64,000 bases of DNA. Source: Actinomadura sp. WMMA1423. GTDB lineage: Bacteria > Actinomycetota > Actinomycetes > Streptosporangiales > Streptosporangiaceae. The position numbers and the translations under genes are program-made. This document shows, in pieces, positions 55,837 through 64,000 of the stretch; position 1 is the stretch's first letter, and each line of letters starts with the position of its first letter. Under the pieces are notes generated by a model. That model was not told the DNA's origin, made no database searches, and was given only the letters and a program-made list of their open reading frames with translations. Location: assembly GCF_006547145.1 (NCBI RefSeq), contig NZ_CP041244.1, forward strand, positions 4,650,001 through 4,714,000, given 5' to 3'.

Positions 55837-56418
55837 TCAGGTGATGTTCTTCGGGCGGTAGGCCTTGTACTGGCTACCGCTGGACAGGCCGTAGGTTCGG
55901 GTGCGGTGGTCGGTGCCGTAGCCGCCGCGCTGCTCGTAGGCCCAGTAGGCGGTGTGCTTGCTGCTGGTCCACTTCTCGAAGATGACGACGTGCCGGGTGG
56001 TGTTGCTCCCGATCGCGTCGATGATGAGGTCGCCCTTCTTCAGCGACGACATCGAGATCTTCTTGCTGTAGGTGGACGACGCCAGGCCGACCGTGTTGGG
56101 GCCGGGCTTGGGCAGCCGCAGCGTCATGGACGCGTAGCCGGAGCAGTCGGTGCGGTAGCCGCCGTGGGTCTTCGACTGGCTGTAGGGGACGCGGCTGCTG
56201 GTGTGCGGGTGCCAGGTCTTGGCGTTGGCGATGACCTGGTCACGGGTGACCTTCGGGACGGCGGCCGCCGCGACCTTGGAGTCCGCGGCCTGCAGCCGGA
56301 CGCCCTGGGCCGGCGCCGGGTGGGCGGCGGGGGTGGACACTCCGTAGAGGCCGAAGGCGGTTCCGCCGGCCAGCGCCAGGGAGCTGACGCCGAGGAGAAC
56401 GGCTCGAGGGGAAGCCAT
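55837..56418 (-). CDS. Secreted NlpC/P60-like cysteine hydrolase
   Basis: A 193-residue exported protein with GGAGG before ATG 56418 and a signal/anchor at residues 4-26. The catalytic domain starts near residue 57. TDCSGYASM holds the putative nucleophile Cys92, RHVVIFEKW the His143, and NPN-like loops and Trp/Tyr residues follow (YWAYEQRGGYGTDH). NlpC/P60 enzymes cleave peptidoglycan peptides. Its closest relative in the window is the outer domain of the divergently encoded HTH-membrane protein, which lacks both catalytic residues. Confidence 0.85.
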   Translation of the reverse strand: MASPRAVLLGVSSLALAGGTAFGLYGVSTPAAHPAPAQGVRLQAADSKVAAAAVPKVTRDQVIANAKTWHPHTSSRVPYSQSKTHGGYRTDCSGYASMTLRLPKPGPNTVGLASSTYSKKISMSSLKKGDLIIDAIGSNTTRHVVIFEKWTSSKHTAYWAYEQRGGYGTDHRTRTYGLSSGSQYKAYRPKNIT

Positions 56419-56629
56419 TGGCAATCCTCCGTGAATTGCTCGGGAATTGCGCCCCGTCGGGCGCTTGAGTTCGGGGGTGTCGATCGACGCGGCAAACGAT
56501 AGGGACCGCCCTGGACCATTCGGCAAGCCCACCGGAAAGGTTGGGACACCGGGACACAGGAGACGACTCTCACCTGCGAATACGTCGCTCAAGGAGAGGG
56601 TCTCGCGGGACAGTGGGACAGTATTCAAA

Positions 56630-56691
56630 GTGATCGGATGATCACACTAGGTGCTCATTTACGAACCCTCGGTGATCACACTTCGGTGCTC
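56630..56691. promoter_or_regulatory. Repeated TGATCACACT elements between divergent genes
   Basis: TGATCACACTAGGTGCTC (56639-56656) and TGATCACACTTCGGTGCTC (56673-56691) are direct repeats 34 bp apart. In addition GTGATC-GGAT-GATCAC (56630-56645) is a perfect inverted repeat, and GTGATCAC at 56672-56679 is self-complementary. The elements are likely binding sites of the HTH protein encoded at 56750. The whole 56419-56749 interval is otherwise free of genes. Confidence 0.6.
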
Positions 56692-56720
56692 TTACCGTCG
56701 TCACGGGAACTGGGCATAAT
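56692..56720 (+). promoter_or_regulatory. Promoter of the HTH-membrane protein gene
   Basis: -35 TTACCG (56692-56697), 17-bp spacer, -10 CATAAT (56715-56720). The -35 abuts the second TGATCACACT element, so the gene product could repress its own promoter. Confidence 0.5.
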
Positions 56721-56749
56721 GACCAGCCCCGCCCGAGGGAGATATGCAT

Positions 56750-57805
56750 ATGAGCCGACGACGAGCACCGAGTCCGCTGCCGGGCGACCTGCCGGAGGCC
56801 GTGCGCACCCTGCTCACCGAACTGCGCGCCCTGAAGGAGGAGTCCGGGCTCGACCTGCGCGCGCTGGAGCGCCGGACGCACGCGAGCCGGTCGTCCTGGG
56901 GCCGGTGGCTCAGCGGCGAGACGTGGATCCCGGCCGACGCCGTCACCTCGCTCGCGGACCTGTGCGGCGCCGACGCGCGACGGCTCGCGGTCCTATGGGA
57001 GCTGGCGGACGAGGCCAGGCGCACGGCCCAGGCGGAGGCGGCCCCGTCCGGCCCGGTCACCGGCGCGCCGGTGACCGGCGCGACGCGCACCGCCGAGCCG
57101 GGCGGCGCGGAGCCCGCGCCGCCCACCGATCGACTCGACCCCGCCGACGCCCTGGAGCCCTCCCGCGGCCTCGGGCCCGCCGAACCGGGCGGCACCGGTG
57201 AGCGGTCAGGGTTCGGACGGACGCGCTCCCGCCGGCTGCTCTTCCTCGGCGCCGTCGCCGGCTGCACGCTCGTCGCCGGGAGCGCCGGGGTGGCCCTCGG
57301 GGCGGCGCTCCAGACACCGCCCGTGGCGGGGGCCGCGCGCGAGCGGCCACCCGAGACGGCCAGGCCATCCGCCAAGCTGATCAGCCGTAACGACGTCCTC
57401 ATGCGGGCCCAGAGCTGGCATCCGCACGGCCCCGAGCGGGTGCCCTACGACCAGAACGCCGGCTACCAGGGCTACCGGACGGACGGCTCGGGATATGCGT
57501 CCATGGCGCTCGGGCTGCCGAAGCCCGGCCCCAACTCCGCGCTCCTCGAGGCGTCCTACTGCCGGCGGATCCCGACGGCGTCGCTGCTGCCCGGCGATCT
57601 CGTCATCAAGGCCAGCGGCAGCTCCGACGTGCGCGAAGTGCTGGTCTTCGAGCGGTGGACCGGCCCCGACCGCCGCTCCTACTGGGCCTACCAGCAGCGC
57701 CGCGGCTACGGGACCGACCACCTCGTGCGCGGCGACGGCCTCGCCCCCGGCAGCGACCACCACGGCTGCCGCCCCCGCAACGTCCAGGACGACCCGGTCG
57801 GCTGA
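56750..57805 (+). CDS. HTH-TM protein with catalytically dead NlpC/P60-like outer domain
   Basis: A 351-residue protein. Residues 18-80 form an Xre-like HTH (LRALERRTHASRSSWGRWLS), a disordered Pro/Ala/Gly linker follows, a single helix lies at 163-186 (LLFLGAVAGCTLVAGSAGVA), and residues 205-351 are homologous to the secreted enzyme next door. At the catalytic positions it has TDGSGY (Gly246 for Cys) and REVLVFERW (Glu296 for His). The structural residues around them are kept. GAGGGAG at 56735-56741 favours ATG 56750 over 56744. It looks like a one-component membrane receptor that reads a cell-wall ligand and controls DNA. Confidence 0.85.
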   Translation: MSRRRAPSPLPGDLPEAVRTLLTELRALKEESGLDLRALERRTHASRSSWGRWLSGETWIPADAVTSLADLCGADARRLAVLWELADEARRTAQAEAAPSGPVTGAPVTGATRTAEPGGAEPAPPTDRLDPADALEPSRGLGPAEPGGTGERSGFGRTRSRRLLFLGAVAGCTLVAGSAGVALGAALQTPPVAGAARERPPETARPSAKLISRNDVLMRAQSWHPHGPERVPYDQNAGYQGYRTDGSGYASMALGLPKPGPNSALLEASYCRRIPTASLLPGDLVIKASGSSDVREVLVFERWTGPDRRSYWAYQQRRGYGTDHLVRGDGLAPGSDHHGCRPRNVQDDPVG

Positions 57806-57832
57806 GCCCTCCGGGCGGAGCGGGAAGAGCGG

Positions 57833-58525
57833 TCAGGTGCGCGCGGGGACCAGCCTGAAGGCCACGAAGGCGGGCGACTCCTCCAGCTTCGCGTGGTCTT
57901 CGGGGTAGCGGACGGCCATCTCGGGGACGGGACGCGGCTCCAGGAGCTCCTCGATGAGGAAGCCGGCCGCGCGGAACTCGGCGCAGATCGCGGTCAGGGG
58001 GCGCCGCCATGCCCGGATCGGCCAGTCGCGCTCGGGGCTCAACGACTCCTCCACCGGCGCTTCGACGAAGTAGGAGCCGCCCAGGCGCAGCCATCCCGCC
58101 ATGGGGTGCTCCGTTGAGAGGACGAGCGCGCCGCCCGCGGCGAGAATGCGGCGCAGTTCCCTCAGCAGCGAGACGCGGTCGTCGAAGTAGTGCAGGGCCA
58201 ACGCGAGCACGACCAGGTCGACCGAGGAGTCCGGGACCCAGGTCAGAGGCGTGGCCAGGTCGTGGACGCGCAGGTCGGCACGGCCCCCGGTGCGTTCGAG
58301 CGCCATGCCGACGAACGTGGGGCTGACGTCGCAGCCGGCGACCCGGGCGCCGCGGTCGAGCAGTTCCCGCGCGTAGAGGCCTGGACCGCATGCGGCGTCG
58401 AAGACGGTCAAGCCGTCCACGTCCCCCGCGAGGCCGAGCACGGCGGGACGGTCGTAGAGGGCGTTGTAGGCGCTGTCCTGGGCGTGGGTGGCGTACTCGT
58501 GGGCGAAGCGCTCGTACATGCCCAC
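57833..58525 (-). CDS. SAM-dependent methyltransferase
   Basis: A 230-residue class I methyltransferase. Motif I is VFDAACGPGLYARELLDRGA, motif II is RVHDLATPL, motif IV is VDLVVLALALHYFDD and the post-motif LRRILAAGGALVLSTEHPM is typical of the Methyltransf_11/25 group. No substrate domain is visible. It lies downstream of the DUF4032 gene in the same direction, 16 bp away, and may be co-transcribed with it. Confidence 0.88.
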   Translation of the reverse strand: MGMYERFAHEYATHAQDSAYNALYDRPAVLGLAGDVDGLTVFDAACGPGLYARELLDRGARVAGCDVSPTFVGMALERTGGRADLRVHDLATPLTWVPDSSVDLVVLALALHYFDDRVSLLRELRRILAAGGALVLSTEHPMAGWLRLGGSYFVEAPVEESLSPERDWPIRAWRRPLTAICAEFRAAGFLIEELLEPRPVPEMAVRYPEDHAKLEESPAFVAFRLVPART

Positions 58526-58541
58526 GATCGTGCCAGAAGGG

Positions 58542-59774
58542 TCAACCGCTCATGTCAGGGGCGCGTCCGGTCTCTGTCAGGTCCTCGGGGACCTCGGGCA
58601 GGACGGAGGCGAAGTAGTCGCGGGCCGCCGCCGACGTTCCGACGTCGCGGCCCGCCCGCTCGGACAGGAACCAGCGGTGTTCGAGCACCTCGTGGAACAG
58701 TTCGACATCGTCCAGGCGGTCGCGCAGGCCGGCCGGGACCGCGGTGACGACCGGCTCGTACACCTCCGCGAGCCACCTGTTCGACGCGACCACCTCGGGG
58801 ACCGGCCCGCCGCGGACGCGCTCCAGATGTCCGCGGTAGGCGGCGATGTCGTTCAGGAGGCGGCGGGCCTGGTTCTCCTGGGCGTCCAGCCCGGTGCGGG
58901 CCATGAGGATGCGGCGGTGGTGGCCCGGCTCGGCCACGCGGGTGCGGACGCGCAGGCGGGCACCGGACGGCCCGGCGTCCACCAGCTCCACCTCGTCCAC
59001 GTCGAAGCCGAGGGAGTTGATGCGGCGCAGGCGCTCGGCGATCCGGTACCGCTGCTCGTCGGGGCGCAGGACCTCCTCGCGGGTCAGCTCGTCCCACAGC
59101 CCCCGGTAGCGGCGCACGGTGTCGTCCGCGACGTCGATGGGGTCGACCTCCACGGGCAGCGTGCCCGCGGCGGCCAGGTCGAACAGCTCGCCGGCGATCC
59201 GCTCGCGGGCGAGGGAGAGGTCGTAGCCGCGCTGCCCCTCGCTCAGGGACGGGTGCAGCTCGGCGGTCTCCGCGTCCACCAGGTAGGCGGCGAACGCCCC
59301 GGCGTCCATGCGGAACAGGACGTTGGACAGCGAGCAGTCGCCCCACATGAACCCCGCCAGGTGCAGCCGGACGAGCAGCTCCACCAGCGCGTCCAGCAGC
59401 CGGTCGGTGGGATGGCCGTAGCGCGCGTTGGCGAACAGCGCGCGGTAGGACGAGGAAAAGTCCAGGAAGCGGGTGACGAGGATCGCGTCCAGATCGGGGC
59501 GGTCCACGACCACCCCGGTGACCTCCACCGCGGGCAGGCCCAGCTCGCCGAGCCTGCGAAGGAGCCGGTACTCGCGGCGCGCCAGCCGCGCGTCCAGCTC
59601 CTTCATCGCGTAGACGACCCCGCCCTCGGCCACGAACCGGACCGTGTGCCGCGACAGGCCGCGCTGCCTGATCTCCACCAGCCGCTCGTCGTCCCAGTCG
59701 CCGAGCGGCTCGGCCCACGGCAGGTCCAGCAGGCCGGCCGACGACTCCCCGGGCGGGGTGAAGACGAAGTGCAT
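58542..59774 (-). CDS. DUF4032 / kinase-like protein
   Basis: A 410-residue protein with a protein-kinase-like N-lobe (VVYAMKELDARLARREYRLL has the Lys; LAGFMWGDCSLSNVLF corresponds to the catalytic loop HxD-xxN with Asp and Asn; AYLVDAETAELHP is the DxE in place of DFG). The C-terminal half is the DUF4032 domain (RINSLGFDVDEVELVDA). Such genes lie next to trehalose-type ABC importers in actinomycetes, as here, and they end 4 bp upstream of the methyltransferase. Role unknown; possible lipid or sugar kinase. Confidence 0.82.
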   Translation of the reverse strand: MHFVFTPPGESSAGLLDLPWAEPLGDWDDERLVEIRQRGLSRHTVRFVAEGGVVYAMKELDARLARREYRLLRRLGELGLPAVEVTGVVVDRPDLDAILVTRFLDFSSSYRALFANARYGHPTDRLLDALVELLVRLHLAGFMWGDCSLSNVLFRMDAGAFAAYLVDAETAELHPSLSEGQRGYDLSLARERIAGELFDLAAAGTLPVEVDPIDVADDTVRRYRGLWDELTREEVLRPDEQRYRIAERLRRINSLGFDVDEVELVDAGPSGARLRVRTRVAEPGHHRRILMARTGLDAQENQARRLLNDIAAYRGHLERVRGGPVPEVVASNRWLAEVYEPVVTAVPAGLRDRLDDVELFHEVLEHRWFLSERAGRDVGTSAAARDYFASVLPEVPEDLTETGRAPDMSG

Positions 59775-59778
59775 CGGC

Positions 59779-61086
59779 TCAGGGGCTCGCCACGGACGTC
59801 CCGGAGGTTCCGGAGGTTCCGCCCGCGGCGTCGGCCGACGGCGCGCGCTGCGCCTCCCGGTGGGCGGCGCGCGACTCCTCGGCGAGGCGGTCGAGCTCCG
59901 CGACGCGCTCCTCGTCGCGGGTCAGGTTCTCACCCGTGGCCGGGTCGAACAGGTGCACCCGCGTCGTGTCGATCCACAGCTCGGCCTCGCGCCCCGGCGC
60001 GATCAGGCTGGCCGCGTCCAGCGCCACGACCGCCTGGGTCCGCAGCTGGTCGCCGTCGAGCTCCCGTGACAGGTCGCGCAGCTGGGCGGTGAGGTCCTCC
60101 GGCGCCTCGTAGGGGATGTAGGCGTACTGCTCGTTGCCCAGCCATTCCGTGACGTCCACCCGGACCCGGACGACGCTGCCGCGCGCCTGCTTCTCCTCGC
60201 CGACGAGGGAGGCGTCCTCGAAGTGCTCCGGCCGGATCCCGACGAGGACGACCGAGCGGTCGCCGACCGCGTCGGCCTTGCGCGCGTCGCGCAGCTCGAA
60301 CCGTCCGAGCGGCGTCTCCAGGAAGACGCCGTCCGCGGCGCGGTCCACGGACGCGGGCAGGAAGTTCATCGACGGTGACCCGATGAACCCGGCGACGAAC
60401 AGGTTGACCGGCTCCTCGTACAGCTCGCGCGGGCTCCCGACCTGCTGCAGGACGCCCCTGCGCAGCACCGCGACCCGGTCGCCGAGCGTCATCGCCTCCG
60501 TCTGGTCGTGCGTGACGTACACGGTGGTGACGCCGAGGCGCCGCTGGAGCCGGGAGATCTCGGTGCGCATCTGCCCGCGCAGCTTGGCGTCCAGGTTCGA
60601 CAGCGGCTCGTCGAACAGGAACGCGTCCGCCTGCCGGACGATCGCGCGGCCCATCGCGACCCGCTGCCGCTGCCCGCCGGACAGGTTCGCGGGCTTGCGG
60701 TCCAGGTGCTCGGTCAGCTCCAGCAGCTCGGCGGTCTCCTTCACGCGCCGCTGCACCTCGTCGTCGGCGGTCTTGGCGAGGCGGAGCGGGAAGGCGATGT
60801 TCTCGAACACGCTGAGGTGCGGGTAGAGCGCGTAGTTCTGGAACACCATCGACAGGTTCCGCTCGCGCGGCGCGACCTTGTTGACGACCCGGTCGCCGAT
60901 GAGCATCTCGCCGGAGGTGATGTCCTCCAGCCCGACGATCATCCGCAGCAGCGTGGACTTGCCGCAGCCGGACGGCCCGACCAGGATCATGAACTCGCCG
61001 TCCCGGACGTCCAGGGACACGTCGTTCACGGCCGGGAAACCGTCGCCGTACTGCTTGACGATGTTCTTCATGGTGATGGCGGCCAT
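59779..61086 (-). CDS. sugC: Sugar ABC importer ATPase (SugC/MsmK-like)
   Basis: A 435-residue ATPase of the CUT1 family. Walker A is GPSGCGKST, the Q-loop QNYALYPHLSVFENIAFPL, the signature LSGGQRQRVAMGRAI and the Walker B LFDEPLSNLDAKLRGQMRTE. The C-terminal part has the TOBE/OB fold (VLVGIRPEHFEDASL). One such ATPase often serves several sugar importers. The gene follows the permease genes and precedes DUF4032, closing the importer operon. Confidence 0.94.
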   Translation of the reverse strand: MAAITMKNIVKQYGDGFPAVNDVSLDVRDGEFMILVGPSGCGKSTLLRMIVGLEDITSGEMLIGDRVVNKVAPRERNLSMVFQNYALYPHLSVFENIAFPLRLAKTADDEVQRRVKETAELLELTEHLDRKPANLSGGQRQRVAMGRAIVRQADAFLFDEPLSNLDAKLRGQMRTEISRLQRRLGVTTVYVTHDQTEAMTLGDRVAVLRRGVLQQVGSPRELYEEPVNLFVAGFIGSPSMNFLPASVDRAADGVFLETPLGRFELRDARKADAVGDRSVVLVGIRPEHFEDASLVGEEKQARGSVVRVRVDVTEWLGNEQYAYIPYEAPEDLTAQLRDLSRELDGDQLRTQAVVALDAASLIAPGREAELWIDTTRVHLFDPATGENLTRDEERVAELDRLAEESRAAHREAQRAPSADAAGGTSGTSGTSVASP

Positions 61087-61095
61087 GGGTTCCTC

Positions 61096-61926
61096 TCAGC
61101 CTTTGACGGCGCCGGACGTCAGCCCGGCCACGATGCGGCGCTGGAACGCCAGGACGATGATCACGACCGGGACCGTGACGACGACGGCGGCGGCGCAGAT
61201 GGCGGTGGTGGGCTGCTCGAAGTAGGACTCGCCGGTGAAGAACGCCAGCGCCGCCGGGACGGGACGCGCCCGGTCGGTGGAGGTCAGCGAGATCCCGAAG
61301 ACGAAGTCGTTCCAGCAGAAGAAGAAGGTCAGGATCGCGGCGGTGAACACGCCGGGCGCGGCCAGCGGGACGATCACCTTGCGGAACGCCTGCCAGCTGG
61401 TGGCCCCGTCCACCTGCGCCGCCTGCTCCATCTCCCAGGGGATCTCGCGGAAGAACGCCGACAGCGTCCAGATCGCGAGCGGCAGCGCGAACGAGATGTA
61501 GGGGATGATCAGGCCGGGCCATGTGTCGTACAGGCCGATGTTGCGCCACAGGTCGAACAGCGGCCCGACCAGCGACACCACCGGGAACATCGCGATGGCG
61601 AGCGCGAACGACAGGATCAGCTTCTTGCCGGGGAACTCCAGCCGCGCGATGGCGTAGGCCACCAGCGTCGCGAACACCACCCCGACGAACGTGGCGATCA
61701 GCGAGATGCCGATCGAGTTGATCAGCGCCGAGGTGAACAGGTCGGTCTTGAAGACCGTCTCGTAGTTCTCCCACGTCCAGGTCTTCGGGAAGAAGCCCTG
61801 GACGTTGCCGATCTCGCTGGGCTGCTTGAACGACAGCATCACGATCCACACGATCGGGAAGGCCGTCCACACCAGGATCAGCAGCGAGGCGACGATCCAC
61901 AGCGACTTCGAGCGCGCCGACTCCAT
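61096..61926 (-). CDS. sugB: Sugar ABC importer permease 2
   Basis: A 276-residue permease of the MalG type, with six helices. The EAA loop is MEQAAQVDGATSWQAFRKVIVPLAAPGVF, in which the Gly of EAAxxDGA is conserved. It overlaps the MalF-like permease gene by 1 bp (TGATG-like arrangement). With SugA and SugC it forms the trehalose-type importer. Confidence 0.94.
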   Translation of the reverse strand: MESARSKSLWIVASLLILVWTAFPIVWIVMLSFKQPSEIGNVQGFFPKTWTWENYETVFKTDLFTSALINSIGISLIATFVGVVFATLVAYAIARLEFPGKKLILSFALAIAMFPVVSLVGPLFDLWRNIGLYDTWPGLIIPYISFALPLAIWTLSAFFREIPWEMEQAAQVDGATSWQAFRKVIVPLAAPGVFTAAILTFFFCWNDFVFGISLTSTDRARPVPAALAFFTGESYFEQPTTAICAAAVVVTVPVVIIVLAFQRRIVAGLTSGAVKG

Positions 61927-62876
61927 CAGCGATCACCTCGCACCTGGGAGAGGTCCACCCGGAACCCCTTGATGAACACGGCCGCGATCAGCACCACCGA
62001 CAGGAACAGCAGCACGCCGACCGCGTTGCCGAGGCCGAGCTCGGTCCGGGTGATGATCTGCTGGTAGGTCAGGAACGACAGCACCTGCGTCTTCTCCTGG
62101 CCGGACGTCATGATGAAGACGTTGTCGAAGATCCGCCACGCGTCCAGCGTCCGGAACAGCACCGCGACGAGGATCGCGGCCTTCATGTTGGGGATCGTGA
62201 CCCGTTTCAGCCGCTGCCAGGCCGTCGCGCCGTCCACCGTCGCGGCCTCGCCGAGGTCGGCCGGGACCTGCGCCAGCCCGGCGAGCAGCAGCAGCGACAC
62301 GAACGGCGTCGTCTTCCAGATCTCCGACAGGATGATCACGAACAGCGCCGCCCAGCGGTCGGAGAACCAGGCGAAGTCGCCGAGCCCGAACCAGGAGTTG
62401 ACGAACCCCGACTGGACGTCGAAGGCGTACTTCCAGGCGAACGCGGAGATGACCGTGACGATCCCGTAGGGCAGCAGGATCGCGGTCCGCACCGTCCGCC
62501 GCCCGAAGACGGCCCGGTGCATCACCATCGCGAGCGCGAACCCGATGACCAGCTCCACCCCCACCGTGGCGACGGTGATGATCAGGGTGGTCAGGACCGT
62601 CTGCCAGAACAGGCCGTCCGACAGCGCGGTCACGTAGTTGCCGAGGCCGACGAAGTGCCGGTCCTCCGGCGCGGTGAGCCGGTAGCTGAACAGCGACTCG
62701 TACAGGGCGCTGATCAGCGGGTAGGCGGTGACCAGCAGCATCACCACCACGGCGGGCAGCGAGAGCAGCAGCCCGAGCCTCCGCTCGGCGCGGCCGCGGT
62801 CGGAGACCTCCGCGCGGGCGGGGGCGGGTGCGCCTTCGGGCCGGCCGACCTTCGGTGCCGTTTCTGCGGACGTCAT
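61926..62876 (-). CDS. sugA: Sugar ABC importer permease 1
   Basis: A 316-residue MalF-type permease. An N-terminal hydrophilic stretch to about residue 30 is followed by six helices; the EAA motif is LGEAATVDGATAWQRLKRVTIPNMKAAI. The gene begins 28 bp after the binding-protein gene and shares its stop base with the start of sugB. It faces the membrane with SugB to form the translocation channel. Confidence 0.94.
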   Translation of the reverse strand: MTSAETAPKVGRPEGAPAPARAEVSDRGRAERRLGLLLSLPAVVVMLLVTAYPLISALYESLFSYRLTAPEDRHFVGLGNYVTALSDGLFWQTVLTTLIITVATVGVELVIGFALAMVMHRAVFGRRTVRTAILLPYGIVTVISAFAWKYAFDVQSGFVNSWFGLGDFAWFSDRWAALFVIILSEIWKTTPFVSLLLLAGLAQVPADLGEAATVDGATAWQRLKRVTIPNMKAAILVAVLFRTLDAWRIFDNVFIMTSGQEKTQVLSFLTYQQIITRTELGLGNAVGVLLFLSVVLIAAVFIKGFRVDLSQVRGDR

Positions 62877-62904
62877 CCGGACACCTTCCTTTCAGAGCCT
62901 TCCC

Positions 62905-64000
62905 TCACAGCAGCGCCTCGCCGCCCAGGACGGCGCGGGCGAACTCCGCGGACCGGCGCGGCGTCGTCCGGTTCACCGACGCGGGCGGATGCCAGCGGTC
63001 CTGGACGGCGCCGGAGATGTCGGCGTAGTAGGGGGTGGCCGGACGTGGCGCGGCCGAGGCGATGGAGTCCCGCATCAGCGGGGCCATCGGGAACTCCTTG
63101 AGGATGTCGGGATCGTCGAAGATCGCCGGGCGGGCGGCGACGTTGCCCTCGTCGAGCATGTACCGCTTCATGTTGGCCGGCGAGGTGATGCACCGGGTCG
63201 CCTCGACCGCGAGGTCCTTGTGCCTGCTGTACGCGCCGACACCGATCTCGATGCCCCCGAACGGCGGCCTGCTCTGCTGCTGCGGGTCCACCGCCGGATA
63301 GCGCGCCCAGCCGAGGTCGCCGACGATGTTCTTGTCGATCGCGCCCGCGTCGGCGTCGCCCTTCTCGGCCCGCCAGACGTAGCCCCAGTTGAGCAGGAAG
63401 CCGCCGCGCCGGCCGTTGATCGTCGACCGCGACTCCTCCTCGGTGTCGGTGGACAGCGTCGGGCTCGCGGCCTTCGACGTGGCGAACTTGCGTATGATCT
63501 CCGCCGCCCGCTGCCCGGCCGGCGAGTCGATCTCGATGTTCGCGCCGTCGCCCTTCTCGGCGTCGCTGATGATCCGGCCCCCACCCGAGGCGATCAGGGC
63601 GTTGATCAGCACCATGTAGCCCTCGTACCGGTTGCCCTGGACGCCGATCGTCGTGTTCGTGCGGACGGCCGCGTCGATGAGCTTGTCCCAGGTGAAGCCG
63701 GGTGCGTTCGGGTCGATGCCCGCCTTCTTCGCCACCGACTTGCGGTACCACAGCAGCTGCGTGTTGGCCCAGAAGGGCGCCGCGTAGAGCTTGCCCTCCC
63801 ACATCGAGCTCTGCACGGCGGAGGCGAACACGCCCTCGGTCAGCGGCGCGGCCTCGCTCTTGGTGAACGGGCGCAGGAACTTGGCGTTGGCGGCCTCCGC
63901 CACGAACACGGGGTCCAGGCTCATGAGGTCGAGCCCGGAGTCCTTGGCGGCCAGCCGCCTGATCAGCTGCTCGCGCTGCTGCGTCGCGTCGCTCGGCAGG
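62905..64000 (-). CDS. lpqY: Sugar-binding lipoprotein of the ABC importer (5' end beyond window)
   Basis: The open frame covers the C-terminal 365 residues and continues past the right edge, so the signal peptide and N-terminus are not seen. The visible order (LRPFTKSEAAPLTEGVFASA, YAAPFWANTQLLWYRK, NAPGFTWDKLIDAAVRTNTT, GSDAEKGDGANIEIDSP-like and FGGIEIGVGAYSRHKDLAVE) fits the LpqY-type trehalose-binding proteins. With SugA, SugB and SugC it is a trehalose or trehalose-like importer, which mycobacteria and relatives use to recycle trehalose. Substrate identity is inferred from operon structure. Confidence 0.85.
   Translation of the reverse strand, partial: LPSDATQQREQLIRRLAAKDSGLDLMSLDPVFVAEAANAKFLRPFTKSEAAPLTEGVFASAVQSSMWEGKLYAAPFWANTQLLWYRKSVAKKAGIDPNAPGFTWDKLIDAAVRTNTTIGVQGNRYEGYMVLINALIASGGGRIISDAEKGDGANIEIDSPAGQRAAEIIRKFATSKAASPTLSTDTEEESRSTINGRRGGFLLNWGYVWRAEKGDADAGAIDKNIVGDLGWARYPAVDPQQQSRPPFGGIEIGVGAYSRHKDLAVEATRCITSPANMKRYMLDEGNVAARPAIFDDPDILKEFPMAPLMRDSIASAAPRPATPYYADISGAVQDRWHPPASVNRTTPRRSAEFARAVLGGEALL

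Noticed and set aside
1..64000. tRNA, rRNA, CRISPR array, integrase or attachment site
   Set aside because: Looked for characteristic T-loop sequences, repeat-spacer regularity and recombinase motifs by eye; none was convincing.

Overview
The window is 64 kb of very high-GC DNA with dense genes, frequent GTG starts, 4-bp stop/start overlaps and several leaderless-looking promoters. Families such as DUF397/DUF5753 regulator sets, an SSI-type protease inhibitor, SCO6745-type proteins, a WhiB7-like promoter pattern and an LpqY-SugABC transporter point to a filamentous actinomycete. An Actinomadura-like member of the Streptosporangiales is my inference, not something the sequence proves. No rRNA, tRNA, CRISPR array or intact insertion sequence was seen.

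Layout. 1-4.9 kb: PadR with a membrane protein, a ChoD-like GMC oxidoreductase, a lipoprotein, a decayed IS110 transposase and a DUF6368-like gene. 4.9-8.4 kb: a DrrAB-like ABC exporter with a DUF4097 protein, divergent from a regulator that joins an IS30-type HTH to a GbsR/MarR-like domain. 8.4-19.1 kb: two related modules (WhiB7-like promoter, short leader peptide, hairpin next to the next start). One precedes an alpha/beta hydrolase, the other a GNAT acetyltransferase plus an IF-1 paralogue. Between them lie a DHA2 exporter, a histidine kinase/response regulator pair, a GDSL esterase and a MacB/FtsX-like ABC exporter. 19-24.8 kb: a two-helix membrane protein, a rhodanese with paired operators, a WhiJ-type trio (ATPase, Xre-DUF5753, DUF397), a DUF5959 gene, a MerB-like gene and a repeat-bearing lipoprotein.

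24.8-33.8 kb: a divergent ECF42-type sigma regulon with matching promoters on both sides, an ArsR/quinone reductase pair, a CAP-domain protein, a membrane-tethered sigma-like protein and an SSI-family inhibitor. 33.8-46.4 kb: a metal-dependent hydrolase and Baeyer-Villiger-type monooxygenase pair, small membrane proteins and lipoproteins, a DMT-like transporter, an acyl-CoA synthetase, a TetR/MFS pair and a PoxB-like enzyme. 46.6-50.6 kb: MarR plus the homogentisate pathway (hmgA, an uncharacterised gene, fahA). 50.6-55.7 kb: an epoxide hydrolase-like gene and an operon of prenyl diphosphate synthase plus an MpaB/Lcp-type oxygenase. 55.8-57.8 kb: a secreted NlpC/P60-like enzyme divergent from an HTH-membrane protein whose outer domain is the same fold without its catalytic Cys and His. 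57.8-64 kb: a methyltransferase, a DUF4032 gene and a trehalose-type ABC importer that runs off the window.

The most unusual signals are the twin leader-peptide modules with the IF-1 paralogue, the enzyme/pseudoenzyme-receptor pair and the bidirectional ECF42 promoter region. All family names come from reading the translations; no database was searched.
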